Shown here: positions 36,720 to 45,918 of the stretch, piece after piece
Numbering within the stretch: the stretch's first letter is position 1
Layout: the number at the start of each line of letters is the position of its first letter
Assembly: GCF_002234575.2 (NCBI RefSeq)
Contig: NZ_CP022464.2
Location: 2,542,001-2,606,000 of the forward strand
Direction of reading: 5' to 3'
Length of the DNA: 64,000 bases
Source of the DNA: Enterocloster bolteae
Lineage (GTDB): Bacteria > Bacillota > Clostridia > Lachnospirales > Lachnospiraceae
The notes under the pieces: model-generated
Seen by the model: only the letters and a program-made list of their open reading frames with translations
Database searches by the model: none
What the model was told of the DNA's origin: nothing
Program-made: the position numbers and the translations under genes

Positions 36720-37511
36720 ATGAATAACTGTTCTGAACGTTTATATAACGGTATTGTGAAAGAAAACCCTACCTTCGTCCTGATGCTTGGTATGTGTCCG
36801 ACCCTGGCCGTAACCACATCAGCTGTCAACGGCCTTGGTATGGGACTTTCCACAACCGTGGTTTTACTGTTTTCCAATATGATTATATCAGCACTCCGTA
36901 AGATTATACCGGACCGCGTGCGTATCCCGGCATACATCGTTATCGTGGCTTCCCTGGTTACCGTTGTGCAGCTGCTGCTTCAGGCCTATGTGCCGAGCCT
37001 GTATTCTGCCCTTGGTATCTATATTCCGCTGATTGTAGTTAACTGTATCATTCTTGGCCGCGCAGAGTCCTACGCATCCAAGAACGGCCCGCTTGTATCC
37101 ACCTTTGACGGTATCGGCATGGGCCTGGGCTTTACCCTTGCCCTTACATGTATCGGCCTTGTCCGCGAGATCCTTGGTTCCGGCGCAATCTTCGGCAATG
37201 TAGTGATTCCTGAGGATTACCACATCGCCATCTTTGTTCTGGCTCCCGGCGCGTTCTTTGTCCTTGCAGTGCTGACCGCCCTTCAGAACAAGTTCAAGGC
37301 GCCGTCAGCGACCAACGGTTCCGTTCCCCAGTCCAGACTGGCATGCGGCGGCAACTGTATGGAGTGCACGGGTTCCTCCTGCATGTCCAACCATGAAGTG
37401 CTGGAGACCAGGAAGCGCCAGGCGGAAGAGAAGGCCCTTGCTGCAAAGAAGGAAGCCGTAGCAAAGAAGGAAGCAGAGTTAAAAGCAGCTACTTCCAAGA
37501 AAGAAAATTAG
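36720..37511 (+). CDS. rnfE: Rnf complex subunit E with extended Cys/Lys-rich tail
   Basis: Integral membrane subunit, paralogous to RnfA. Residues 1 to about 200 form the six-helix core. Beyond it lies an extension unlike the compact standard subunit: a Cys-rich patch CGGNCMECTGSSC near 209-222, then an Ala/Lys/Glu-rich helix from about 228 to the end at 263. The patch might bind metal; this is a guess. GGAGGTGGGAATA precedes the ATG. Confidence 0.93.
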   Translation: MNNCSERLYNGIVKENPTFVLMLGMCPTLAVTTSAVNGLGMGLSTTVVLLFSNMIISALRKIIPDRVRIPAYIVIVASLVTVVQLLLQAYVPSLYSALGIYIPLIVVNCIILGRAESYASKNGPLVSTFDGIGMGLGFTLALTCIGLVREILGSGAIFGNVVIPEDYHIAIFVLAPGAFFVLAVLTALQNKFKAPSATNGSVPQSRLACGGNCMECTGSSCMSNHEVLETRKRQAEEKALAAKKEAVAKKEAELKAATSKKEN

Positions 37512-37523
37512 GAGGGTGGATAA

Positions 37524-38099
37524 ATGAAAGAGTTATTGTTAATTGCCATTGGTTCCGCTCTGGTTAATAACGTTGTTTTGAGCCAGTTCTTAGGACTTTG
37601 TCCATTCCTCGGTGTTTCAAAAAAGGTTGAGACTTCAGCCGGTATGGGTGCAGCGGTTATTTTCGTTATTACCATTGCGTCCGCTGTGACCAGCCTGGTG
37701 TATACAGGGATTCTTGTGAATCTGCATCTGGAATATCTCCAGACTATTGTATTCATCCTGGTTATCGCAGCCCTGGTTCAGTTCGTGGAGATGTTCTTAA
37801 AGAAATCCATGCCGTCACTGTATGAGGCTCTGGGCGTATACCTGCCTCTGATTACCACCAACTGTGCGGTTCTGGGCGTTGCCCTTACCAATGTGACGAA
37901 GTCCTATAACTTCGTGCAGAGCGTTGTAAACGGTATCGGTATCTCCGTTGGTTTTACCATTGCTATTGTCATGTTAGCTGGTGTCCGCGAGAAGATTGAG
38001 CATAATGACGTCCCATATTCATTCCAGGGGTCACCGATAGTCCTTATTACCTCGGGTCTTATGGCAATCGCATTTTTCGGATTTTCCGGATTAATTTAG
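37524..38099 (+). CDS. rnfA: Rnf complex subunit A
   Basis: 191-residue six-helix subunit, the standard length. NNVVLSQFLGLCPFLGVS and LPLITTNCAVLGVAL contain the two conserved Cys regions thought to share a cluster with RnfE. Twelve base pairs after rnfE. Confidence 0.96.
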   Translation: MKELLLIAIGSALVNNVVLSQFLGLCPFLGVSKKVETSAGMGAAVIFVITIASAVTSLVYTGILVNLHLEYLQTIVFILVIAALVQFVEMFLKKSMPSLYEALGVYLPLITTNCAVLGVALTNVTKSYNFVQSVVNGIGISVGFTIAIVMLAGVREKIEHNDVPYSFQGSPIVLITSGLMAIAFFGFSGLI

Positions 38100-38115
38100 A
38101 AGGAGGAGAAGGAAA

Positions 38116-38904
38116 ATGGTTACAGGTATTATAATAGCGGCAGCCGTGGTAGGTATCCTTGGTATTCTGATAGGTGTCTTCTTAGGCATAGCCAGCGAGA
38201 AGTTTAAAGTTGAAGTAGATGAAAAGGAAATCCTGGTCCGCAACGAGCTGCCCGGCAACAACTGCGGCGGCTGCGGATATGCGGGCTGTGACGCACTGGC
38301 AAAGGCAATCGCAGCCGGCCAGGCGGATGTAGGCGCATGTCCTGTGGGCGGCGCTTCCACCGCGGAGAAAATCGGAGCCATCATGGGCGTTGCAGGCGGA
38401 GCTGCCGAGAAGAAGGTGGCCTTCGTGAAATGTAAAGGTTCATGTGACAAAACCGCCGTACAGTACAACTATTACGGTGTGGATGACTGTAAGAAGGTAT
38501 CTGTTGTCCCGGGCGCCGGCGAGAAGGCCTGCGCATACGGATGTATGGGCTACGGCTCCTGTGTCAGGGCATGTGCCTTTGACGCCATCCATGTAGTGGA
38601 CGGCGTGGCAGTGGTAGATAAGGAAAAATGTGTTGCCTGCGGCAAGTGTGTGGCATCCTGTCCGAACCACCTGATTGAGCTGGTGCCGTATAAGGCAGAG
38701 CATCTGGTACAGTGCAGCTCCCACGACAAAGGCAAAGATGTAAAAGCTGTCTGTGCGGCCGGCTGTATCGGATGTACCCTGTGTACAAAGCAGTGTGAGT
38801 TTGATGCCATCCATATGGAGAACAATCTGGCTGTCATTGACTACGAGAAGTGTACCAACTGCGGCAAGTGCGCAGAAAAATGTCCTGTCAAGGTTATTGT
38901 TTAG
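38116..38904 (+). CDS. rnfB: Rnf complex subunit B
   Basis: Entry point for electrons from reduced ferredoxin, 262 residues. An N-terminal membrane helix (about 4-26) is followed by the Fe-S domain NNCGGCGYAGCDALA and then four Cys-rich ferredoxin-like motifs, among them CVACGKCVASCP, CIGCTLCTKQCEF and CTNCGKCAEKCP. Last gene of the operon. Confidence 0.96.
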   Translation: MVTGIIIAAAVVGILGILIGVFLGIASEKFKVEVDEKEILVRNELPGNNCGGCGYAGCDALAKAIAAGQADVGACPVGGASTAEKIGAIMGVAGGAAEKKVAFVKCKGSCDKTAVQYNYYGVDDCKKVSVVPGAGEKACAYGCMGYGSCVRACAFDAIHVVDGVAVVDKEKCVACGKCVASCPNHLIELVPYKAEHLVQCSSHDKGKDVKAVCAAGCIGCTLCTKQCEFDAIHMENNLAVIDYEKCTNCGKCAEKCPVKVIV

Positions 38905-38930
38905 GCGAGATAAAAATATCGGAATGAAAT

Positions 38931-38979
38931 AAAAAGCTGTCCCTTCCGGGTGATGAACCGCGGAAGGAACAGCTTTTTT
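38931..38979. terminator. Bidirectional terminator between rnfB and the symporter gene
   Basis: AAAAGCTGT-CCCTTCCG pairs with CGGAAGG-AACAGCTTTT and is flanked by A-run and T-run, so it can stop transcription on both strands between convergent genes. Confidence 0.85.
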
Positions 38980-38993
38980 GCTGCATTTGTATG

Positions 38994-40565
38994 TTATTTT
39001 TTCTTTCTCTTTTTAAAAGCCGGTGAATCAAAGGACTGGTCGTCGGGCAGGACCTTCTTAGTGGTGGCCTCCACCAGATTATCGTAGCAGGAAAAGATGG
39101 CGTTTATGTCCCTGGAGTCCATCCTTGGCGTCAGGAGGGATACCAGAGGAACGATAATGAGTCCCACAATCATGGAGACAGCACCTGCATTGATGGGGGA
39201 CGCAATATAGTGCAGGAACATATTTGAAACCGTGATACCGATGCCGGTGGCAAAGCTGGCCCACACAGCCGCGGGCGTGGTTCTTTTCCAGTACAGGCCG
39301 TAGAGGAAGGGAGCCAGAAAGGCTCCGGCCAGCGCGCCCCAGGAGATACCCATGAGCTGGGCAATGAAGTCAGGCGGATCCAGGGCCAGGACAACGCTTA
39401 TGACGATAAAGGCCACAATCAGGCACTGCATCAGCACCAGCTGGGTTTTATCCTTCATGTTCTTCACAAGACTGCCTTTGATAAAATCCAGGGTCAGGGT
39501 GGAGCTGGAGGTGAGCACCAGGGAGGAAAGGGTGGACATGGATGCGGACAGCACCAGCATGACAACAATTCCAATCAGCAGGTCCGGAAGTCCGGACAGC
39601 ATGGCCGGTATGATGGTATCATAAGCCACGGATCCATTTCCATTATAAATGGCAGGGCTGTCAAAGAGCCGGCCGAAGCCGCCCAGGAAATAGCTGCCCC
39701 CGGAGATGACAATGGCAAACAGGGTGGAAATCACGGTGCCTGTGGCAATGGCTTTTTCGCTTCGGATGGTATAGAATTTGTGAATCATCTGGGGCAGGCC
39801 CCAGGTTCCAAGGGAGGTGAGAATCACCACGCCCAGCAGGTTCAGGGGATCCGGTCCGAAGAAGGAGGTGTAGGCTCCGGGCTGGCCCAGGGTAACCGGG
39901 ACCTCGCTGGGAATCTGCGCCAGTCTGCCCACAGCAGCCGTAAATCCTCCCTGGCCGCTTAAAACGCTGAGGATGATGGCGGCGATGCCGGCCAGCATGA
40001 TGATGCCCTGGATGAAATCATTGATGGCCGTGGCCATATAACCGCCCAGGATGACATAGACCGCTGTCAGGATAGCCATGCCCATGACACAGACACTGTA
40101 GGGAATATCAAAGGCCATGCCGAATAACCGGGACAGACCATTGTAGACAGAGGCTGTGTAGGGTATGAGAAAGACAAATATAATCAGGGAGGCAACAATC
40201 TTCATGCCCTGGCTGTGGAACCGGCTGCCGAAGAATTCCGGCATGGTGGCCGAGGAGAGATGCTTGCTCATGACCCTGGTCCGCCGCCCCAGGATGACCC
40301 AGGCCAGCAGGCTGCCGATCAGGGCATTGCCAATGCCAATCCAGGTGGAGGCCAGGCCGTATTTCCATCCGAACTGACCGGCATAACCGATAAATACCAC
40401 AGCGGAAAAGTAGGAGGTGCCATAGGCAAAGGCGGTGAGCCAGGGCCCCACGCCCCTTCCTCCCAGAACAAAGTCATTGACATTGGTGGCATGGCGACGG
40501 GAATAGAATCCCACTCCCAGCATGATGGCAAAAAAGATAACCAGCATCAGCAGTTTAACAGTCAT
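38994..40565 (-). CDS. Sodium:solute symporter, SSS family (PutP-like)
   Basis: 523-residue membrane transporter with about 13 hydrophobic segments; the core matches proline/pantothenate-type sodium symporters. DFVLGGRGVGPWLTAFAYGTSYFSAVVFIGYAG near the N-terminus is a family region. I choose the ATG at 40565, which has GGAGG eight bases upstream; the ATG at 40586 lies upstream of that site. The substrate cannot be read from sequence. Single gene. Confidence 0.88.
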   Translation of the reverse strand: MTVKLLMLVIFFAIMLGVGFYSRRHATNVNDFVLGGRGVGPWLTAFAYGTSYFSAVVFIGYAGQFGWKYGLASTWIGIGNALIGSLLAWVILGRRTRVMSKHLSSATMPEFFGSRFHSQGMKIVASLIIFVFLIPYTASVYNGLSRLFGMAFDIPYSVCVMGMAILTAVYVILGGYMATAINDFIQGIIMLAGIAAIILSVLSGQGGFTAAVGRLAQIPSEVPVTLGQPGAYTSFFGPDPLNLLGVVILTSLGTWGLPQMIHKFYTIRSEKAIATGTVISTLFAIVISGGSYFLGGFGRLFDSPAIYNGNGSVAYDTIIPAMLSGLPDLLIGIVVMLVLSASMSTLSSLVLTSSSTLTLDFIKGSLVKNMKDKTQLVLMQCLIVAFIVISVVLALDPPDFIAQLMGISWGALAGAFLAPFLYGLYWKRTTPAAVWASFATGIGITVSNMFLHYIASPINAGAVSMIVGLIIVPLVSLLTPRMDSRDINAIFSCYDNLVEATTKKVLPDDQSFDSPAFKKRKKK

Positions 40566-40586
40566 TTGAATATCCTCCGCATACAC

Positions 40587-41020
40587 TTTAATAATTAAAA
40601 CTTCTGAACTTTAATGTATCAAAGTACAAGGGGATTGTCAAAGGGTATTTCTTATTTTTGCCTACTTTGGCTATTTTGACGGAACTTCGTGAAAGAGAAT
40701 GAGGTGCAAAATGCCATTTTTTTGTTAAAGTGGGGGATGACTGTCAAATTTCGACAATAAATGTAAAATCCAAAGATGGATATAAAATGTAAAAAATGAA
40801 TAATTAAGGTATAAAAAGATTTACATAATATAAATTACAAAAATAGGAAATCATGTAACATGTTTAAAAATTAATAATACTGTAACATAAATGTAAAGAT
40901 ATGGCTGGCGAAATGCACAAAATAAAGGTGCAGACACCTGGAAAACCATAGTAAATATATAAAAAATATTACAAATGTTTCAAAAGTAAGAAAAAATGTA
41001 ACAAAATTATTAAATCTCCA
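40587..41020. other. AT-rich intergenic region with repeated TGTAA boxes
   Basis: About 430 bp of very AT-rich DNA between divergent genes, without an open frame. AATGTAA(A/C) or CATGTAACATG occurs at least six times between 40755 and 41000, the latter a palindrome near 40853. The boxes may be operators, or may simply reflect the composition. Confidence 0.4.
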
Positions 41021-41049
41021 TTGACGCGAAAAGTCAAATCCCATATAAT
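41021..41049 (+). promoter_or_regulatory. Promoter of the SleB-like gene
   Basis: TTGACG at 41021-41026 and a perfect TATAAT at 41044-41049, spacer 17 bp, about 110 bp before the ATG. Confidence 0.7.
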
Positions 41050-41158
41050 TAGCCATACATCCCGGAAAAACATGCACAAAGTGGGAGATACCCACTGCAT
41101 AAAATTTTGAGAATGGTACCTGTACAGAGTTGTGCGGGGCCAGGAAAGAGGAGTATGT

Positions 41159-41992
41159 ATGCTTACATTACATTCATTCCTTCGTTCGGTAGTTCTCTTT
41201 GTTAAGTCACTGACTGTGAAAGTGACAAAGCAGATGTACCGTTCCTCATCGGTGGTGATGGCGGGTATGATGGTAGTGGCCATCATAGCATTTTCAGCCA
41301 ATGGGTTTGGCGGCGGGGGAAGAAACGCCCTGGCAGCGCCCATGACGGAGGAAAGTGACGCCATTGACATGGCGGAGGAGGAAAACGAAGGAAGCGGTCT
41401 GGTTACTGAAGCAAAAGTACAATTCGGACATTTAAACACAGACAGTGAAGGCCAGCATCTGGCCGGTGCGCTGCTGGAAGCGGACGTCCGAGAGAAACAG
41501 AGAAAGCAGGCAGCTGCACAGACCCAGATTGAGACACTTCAGAAACAGATATTAAAGGAGAGACAGGAAGAGGAGGCCAGGAAAAAGGCGGAGGAAGAGC
41601 GCCGGGCAGCCAGAAGGATTAAATATACGGATGAAGATTACCAGGTACTCCTGCGCATTGTCCAGGCGGAGGCGGGAATCTGCGACCCCAAGGGAAAGAT
41701 ACTGGTTGCGGATGTGATCATTAACCGTGTCCTGTCGGGAAAATTCCCGGACAGCGTAAAGGCAGTTGTATACCAGCCATCCCAGTTTCAGCCGGTATCC
41801 AACGGCACCATCAACACGGTAAAGGTCACAGCGGAAACCATTGAATGCGTGGACCGTGCCCTGGCCGGTGAAGATTATTCCAACGGAGCCCTGTATTTTA
41901 TGAACAGAAGGGCATCCGGCAGTGCTGCCTCCTGGTTCGACAGGCGGCTGACCTACCTTTTTGCCCATGACGGACATGAGTTCTTCCGATAA
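41159..41992 (+). CDS. SleB-like cell wall hydrolase
   Basis: 277 residues. An N-terminal membrane anchor (about 32-49), a charged coiled-coil stretch (about 115-155) and a C-terminal Hydrolase_2 domain (157-277) with YQVLLRIVQAEAG, ADVIINRVLSGKFP and GALYFMNRRASGSAASWF. That domain is the peptidoglycan-cleaving part of spore cortex-lytic SleB, but stand-alone copies also act in vegetative cells. The ATG at 41159 follows AAAGAGGAG; an upstream GTG at 41132 does not. Confidence 0.88.
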   Translation: MLTLHSFLRSVVLFVKSLTVKVTKQMYRSSSVVMAGMMVVAIIAFSANGFGGGGRNALAAPMTEESDAIDMAEEENEGSGLVTEAKVQFGHLNTDSEGQHLAGALLEADVREKQRKQAAAQTQIETLQKQILKERQEEEARKKAEEERRAARRIKYTDEDYQVLLRIVQAEAGICDPKGKILVADVIINRVLSGKFPDSVKAVVYQPSQFQPVSNGTINTVKVTAETIECVDRALAGEDYSNGALYFMNRRASGSAASWFDRRLTYLFAHDGHEFFR

Positions 41993-42077
41993 TCAGATAA
42001 AAAAGGATTGAGTTTCCTGCGGCTTTAGGTGTATACTAGGAATTGGAAAATCGAAATGCCACAAAGGAGAATGGAAT

Positions 42078-42542
42078 ATGATTTTTGATGAGAAGAAGAA
42101 CCTGGACTTTTACAGGAATTTAGGGATTGAAGGCAGATATGCCAAGGCCGTGGATTTCCTTCAGAATACGGACCTTGAGGCATTGGAGCCGGGAAAGTAT
42201 GAGATTGACGGCAAAAACGTGTATGCCAATGTAACAGCCTACACCACCATCCCGTGGGAGGAGGCTAAATATGAGGCACATGAGCATTACACCGATATCC
42301 AGTACGTGATTGAGGGCAGCGAGATTATGAGCTACGCGCCGGTACATGAGATGACTGTAAAGGTTCCATATAATCCGGATAAGGATGTGGTATTCTTTGA
42401 GAACACCACCCCCGGACTTAGGGTTGTGACCGGAGCCGGACAGTATCTGATTTTTAACCCATGGGATGCCCATAAGCCAAAGGCTGCCAACGGAGAGCCG
42501 GCACCGATTAAAAAGGTGATTGTAAAAATCAAAGAGGATTAA
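42078..42542 (+). CDS. YhcH/YjgK/YiaL-family protein
   Basis: 154-residue cupin-like cytoplasmic protein (DUF386). Family segments are YANVTAYTTIPWEEAKYEAHEHYTDIQYVIEG, with the His pair that would bind metal, and FNPWDAHKPKAA. Relatives occur with sialic acid and other sugar pathways, but here it stands alone, so no substrate can be proposed. Confidence 0.9.
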   Translation: MIFDEKKNLDFYRNLGIEGRYAKAVDFLQNTDLEALEPGKYEIDGKNVYANVTAYTTIPWEEAKYEAHEHYTDIQYVIEGSEIMSYAPVHEMTVKVPYNPDKDVVFFENTTPGLRVVTGAGQYLIFNPWDAHKPKAANGEPAPIKKVIVKIKED

Positions 42543-42606
42543 AAAATATATTAAATGCGTAATAAAACGTGATTGAAGCGTGATTTTAAGAAAGCGCAGG
42601 AAAAAA

Positions 42607-42649
42607 GGCCGGCCCGCTGTATCCGGTATCAGCGGGCCGGTCCTTTTTT
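42607..42649 (+). terminator. Terminator after the YhcH-family gene
   Basis: GGCCGGCCCGCT (42607-42618) pairs with AGCGGGCCGGTC (about 42631-42642), followed by six T. Confidence 0.88.
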
Positions 42650-42713
42650 ATGCCCCTGGAGACTACCTCATGTTTGCTGATATTTCATTGCTAATATTTT
42701 GTTAATTGAAATA

Positions 42714-42742
42714 TTGACTTTTAATTCACAAAATGAGATAAT
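42714..42742 (+). promoter_or_regulatory. pckA promoter
   Basis: TTGACT at 42714-42719 and GATAAT at 42737-42742 with a 17-bp spacer, 37 bp before the start codon. Confidence 0.7.
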
Positions 42743-42779
42743 GAAAAGGATTTCGATAAAATGAAAGAGAGGTAAATGA

Positions 42780-44387
42780 ATGATGGCAAATGTAGATTTG
42801 AGTCAGTATGGTATTACCGGAACCACAGAAATTGTTTATAATCCTTCCTATGAGATGTTATTTGAAGAAGAGACTAAACCAACTCTGGAGGGGTATGAAA
42901 AAGGCCAGGTAAGCGAACTTGGTGCAGTGAATGTCATGACTGGTATTTACACAGGTCGTTCCCCTAAGGACAAGTTCATTGTCATGGATGAGAACTCAAA
43001 GGACACTGTATGGTGGACAACGGACGAGTACAAGAATGACAATCATCCGGCCAGCCAGGAAGCATGGGATACAGTAAAGAAGATTGCCCTGGAAGAACTT
43101 TCTAACAAGAGACTGTTTGTTGTAGACGCATTCTGTGGAGCAAACAAGGATACCCGCATGGCAATCCGCTTCATTGTTGAGGTTGCGTGGCAGGCTCATT
43201 TCGTAAAAAACATGTTTATCCAGCCAAGCGCAGAGGAACTGGAGAACTTTAAGCCGGATTTCGTTGTATATAATGCTTCCAAGGCAAAGGTGGAAAATTA
43301 CAAGGAGTTAGGCCTGAACTCCGAGACAGCCGCTATGTTCAATATTACCAGCCGCGAGCAGGTAATCGTGAACACATGGTACGGCGGAGAGATGAAAAAA
43401 GGCATGTTCTCAATGATGAACTATTATCTGCCTCTGAAGGGCATTGCATCCATGCATTGTTCTGCCAACACAGATATGAACGGTGAGAACACCGCAATCT
43501 TCTTCGGACTTTCCGGAACAGGAAAAACCACTCTTTCAACAGACCCCAAGCGTCTTCTTATCGGTGATGACGAGCACGGCTGGGATGACAACGGCGTATT
43601 TAACTTCGAGGGCGGATGCTATGCAAAGGTCATTAACCTGGATAAGGATTCTGAGCCGGACATCTACAATGCAATCAGACGCAATGCTCTTTTGGAGAAT
43701 GTTACACTTGATGCTGACGGCAAGATTGATTTTGATGACAAGAGCGTAACTGAGAATACACGTGTATCTTATCCGATTGATCATATTGAGAAGATTGTTC
43801 GTCCGGTATCAGCTGCTCCTGCTGCAAAGGATGTTATTTTCCTGTCAGCAGATGCGTTCGGCGTACTGCCTCCAGTATCCGTTCTGACTCCGGAGCAGAC
43901 ACAGTACTATTTCCTGTCCGGATTTACAGCAAAGCTTGCCGGTACAGAGCGTGGCATCACAGAGCCCACACCTACATTCTCAGCCTGCTTCGGACAGGCA
44001 TTCCTGGAACTGCATCCAACCAAGTATGCAGAGGAGCTTGTTAAGAGAATGGAGAAGAGCGGCGCAAAGGCATACCTGGTTAACACCGGCTGGAATGGAA
44101 CAGGCAAGCGTATCTCTATCCGCGATACCCGCGGTATCATTGATGCGATTCTTGACGGCTCCATTGCAAAGGCTCCAACCAAGCAGCTTCCATTCTTCAA
44201 CTTTGAGATTCCTACCGAGCTTCCAGGCGTAGATCCTAAGATTCTGGATCCCCGCGATACATACGCAGAGGTATCACAGTGGGAGGAAAAGGCAAAAGAT
44301 CTGGCACAGCGTTTTGTCAAGAACTTTGCAAAATATGAGGGCAACGAGGCTGGAAAGGCACTGGTTTCCGCTGGTCCTCAGTTATAA
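42780..44387 (+). CDS. pckA: Phosphoenolpyruvate carboxykinase, ATP type
   Basis: Interconverts oxaloacetate + ATP and PEP + CO2 + ADP; in fermenters it often runs toward oxaloacetate. 535 residues. YTGRSPKDKF near the N-terminus, P-loop GLSGTGKTTLS near residue 243, and the metal site GDDEHGWDD directly after are typical. Codons are strongly biased, as expected for a highly expressed gene. AGAGAGG lies 7 bases before the first of two adjacent ATGs. Confidence 0.96.
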   Translation: MMANVDLSQYGITGTTEIVYNPSYEMLFEEETKPTLEGYEKGQVSELGAVNVMTGIYTGRSPKDKFIVMDENSKDTVWWTTDEYKNDNHPASQEAWDTVKKIALEELSNKRLFVVDAFCGANKDTRMAIRFIVEVAWQAHFVKNMFIQPSAEELENFKPDFVVYNASKAKVENYKELGLNSETAAMFNITSREQVIVNTWYGGEMKKGMFSMMNYYLPLKGIASMHCSANTDMNGENTAIFFGLSGTGKTTLSTDPKRLLIGDDEHGWDDNGVFNFEGGCYAKVINLDKDSEPDIYNAIRRNALLENVTLDADGKIDFDDKSVTENTRVSYPIDHIEKIVRPVSAAPAAKDVIFLSADAFGVLPPVSVLTPEQTQYYFLSGFTAKLAGTERGITEPTPTFSACFGQAFLELHPTKYAEELVKRMEKSGAKAYLVNTGWNGTGKRISIRDTRGIIDAILDGSIAKAPTKQLPFFNFEIPTELPGVDPKILDPRDTYAEVSQWEEKAKDLAQRFVKNFAKYEGNEAGKALVSAGPQL

Positions 44388-44436
44388 TCATAAAAATCAT
44401 CTTTCTGCCCCGCGGCAGGAGGACAGCATGATAGAG

Positions 44437-44464
44437 GGAGAACCGGATGTCCGGTTCTCCTTTT
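44437..44464 (+). terminator. Terminator after pckA
   Basis: GGAGAACCGGA (44437-44447) pairs perfectly with TCCGGTTCTCC (44450-44460), followed by TTTT. Confidence 0.85.
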
Positions 44465-44601
44465 CATACAGTCCAGGTGCCCAATGACTTTCCCTGGAGC
44501 TGACATTTCTTAATATTTTATACTGTTTCTTAAGTCTCATTTACGTCCATTGAAAGGCTGTTTTTTTCATGATACCATGAAACCATAAAGGAGGATGGGT
44601 T

Positions 44602-45717
44602 ATGAAAAAATGGAAAAAGAAGCGTACATGGACGCTGGCAATGACGCTGGTTCTTCTGGCACTGCTCTCTCTGTCTGCCTGCGGCAGCAAGCTGTCCAAT
44701 ACGGCAGCCACGGCTGAGACCATGGCTGCAGGATATGCTATGGATGTGAGGGAAGCAGCGATAACCATGGCCCCTGCGGGAGAAGACCTGAATGGGTTAA
44801 AGGCTGAGAGCGGAAGCGGTCTGTCACCCTCGCCGGACATCGGAAGTCCGGGGGAAGCAGGCAGGAAGCTGATACGGGATGTGAGTATGAACGTGGAGGC
44901 CAGGGACTTTGACGGTGTCCTCTCCCAGATTACAGATCAGGTAGGGGAGCTGGGCGGTTATGTGGAATCCTCTGATGTGTCGGGAGTCAGCGTCGATTCC
45001 TATGGCGGCAGCCAGCAGCGCCATGCGGACATCAGGGCCAGGATTCCGGCCGACCGGCTGGACCGCTTTGTAGAGACGGTGGAGAGCGCGGGAAATGTGA
45101 CCAGCAAGCAGGAGCAGGTGACGGATGTGACCCTGCAGTATTCGGATACGGAGAGCCGCAAGAAATCGCTGGAGATAGAGCAGGAACGGCTTTGGGCCTT
45201 GCTGGAAAAAGCGGAGTCCCTGGATGCGGTGGTGGCTCTGGAGGCCCGGCTCTCAGAGATCCGCTATGAGCTGGAGTCCTACACATCCCAGCTGCGCCTC
45301 TATGACAATCAGGTGCATTACAGCACTGTATCCATCTATATGAGGGAGGTAAAGGACCTTACCCCCACTGCGCCGGACAGCATTGGAACCAGGATTCAGA
45401 AGGGCTTTAACCGCAGTCTGAATAACCTTGGGGAGGCCGTAACTGACCTGATTGTATGGCTTGCCGTCAACAGTCCCATCCTGTTCGTACTGGCTGTTAT
45501 CATTGGGGCGGTTGTCCTTATTGTCAGAAGACTGAGCCGAAAGCTGCGGGGCGGGAACCGATCCCCAAGGCGTTTCTCTCCATTCCGCGGCAAGCCCATG
45601 GGAGGAAAGAAGGGCGCAAAGGACCAGAAGGAGCAGGCGGAGAAAGGACAGCCGGAGAAAGAACCGCCGGAGAAAGAACCGCCGGAGAGGGAACAGGCGG
45701 AGAAAGAACAGAATTAA
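44602..45717 (+). CDS. DUF4349 lipoprotein
   Basis: 371-residue envelope protein. Lipobox with Cys27 (LSAC). Residues about 90-265 are the DUF4349 domain: RKLIRDVSMNVEARDF, a long helical pair (SRKKSLEIEQERLWALLEKA) and VHYSTVSIYMREV. A membrane segment (about 283-310) and a basic stretch follow, then a low-complexity tail of PEKE/AEKE repeats (about 340-371). Lipid-anchored outside with a cytoplasmic tail is the likely topology. Function unknown. Confidence 0.85.
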   Translation: MKKWKKKRTWTLAMTLVLLALLSLSACGSKLSNTAATAETMAAGYAMDVREAAITMAPAGEDLNGLKAESGSGLSPSPDIGSPGEAGRKLIRDVSMNVEARDFDGVLSQITDQVGELGGYVESSDVSGVSVDSYGGSQQRHADIRARIPADRLDRFVETVESAGNVTSKQEQVTDVTLQYSDTESRKKSLEIEQERLWALLEKAESLDAVVALEARLSEIRYELESYTSQLRLYDNQVHYSTVSIYMREVKDLTPTAPDSIGTRIQKGFNRSLNNLGEAVTDLIVWLAVNSPILFVLAVIIGAVVLIVRRLSRKLRGGNRSPRRFSPFRGKPMGGKKGAKDQKEQAEKGQPEKEPPEKEPPEREQAEKEQN

Positions 45718-45736
45718 GATAAAAACCAATATGGAG

Positions 45737-45782
45737 GGCAGGACACACAGCCGGCAAAAACAGGCTTGTGTCCTGCCTTTTT
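45737..45782 (+). terminator. Terminator after the DUF4349 gene
   Basis: GGCAGGACACA...AGCC (45737-45752) pairs with GGCT-TGTGTCCTGCC (45763-45777) apart from one bulge, followed by five T. Confidence 0.85.
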
Positions 45783-45918
45783 ATGGCGTATACTCATAGT
45801 AATAATCCACAGCAATAATCTGAGGATGCCTGAAACCGTGTTCCCGCCGGATTCAGGAAATCCGGCAGATTTCCCGTTGCCTGTCAACACCATATATACC
45901 CAGGGAAAGGAGAACCTC

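Noticed and set aside
33814..38904. Na+-translocating NADH:quinone reductase (Nqr) instead of Rnf
   Set aside because: Gene order CDGEAB and the multi-cluster ferredoxin-like RnfB, absent from Nqr, identify Rnf.
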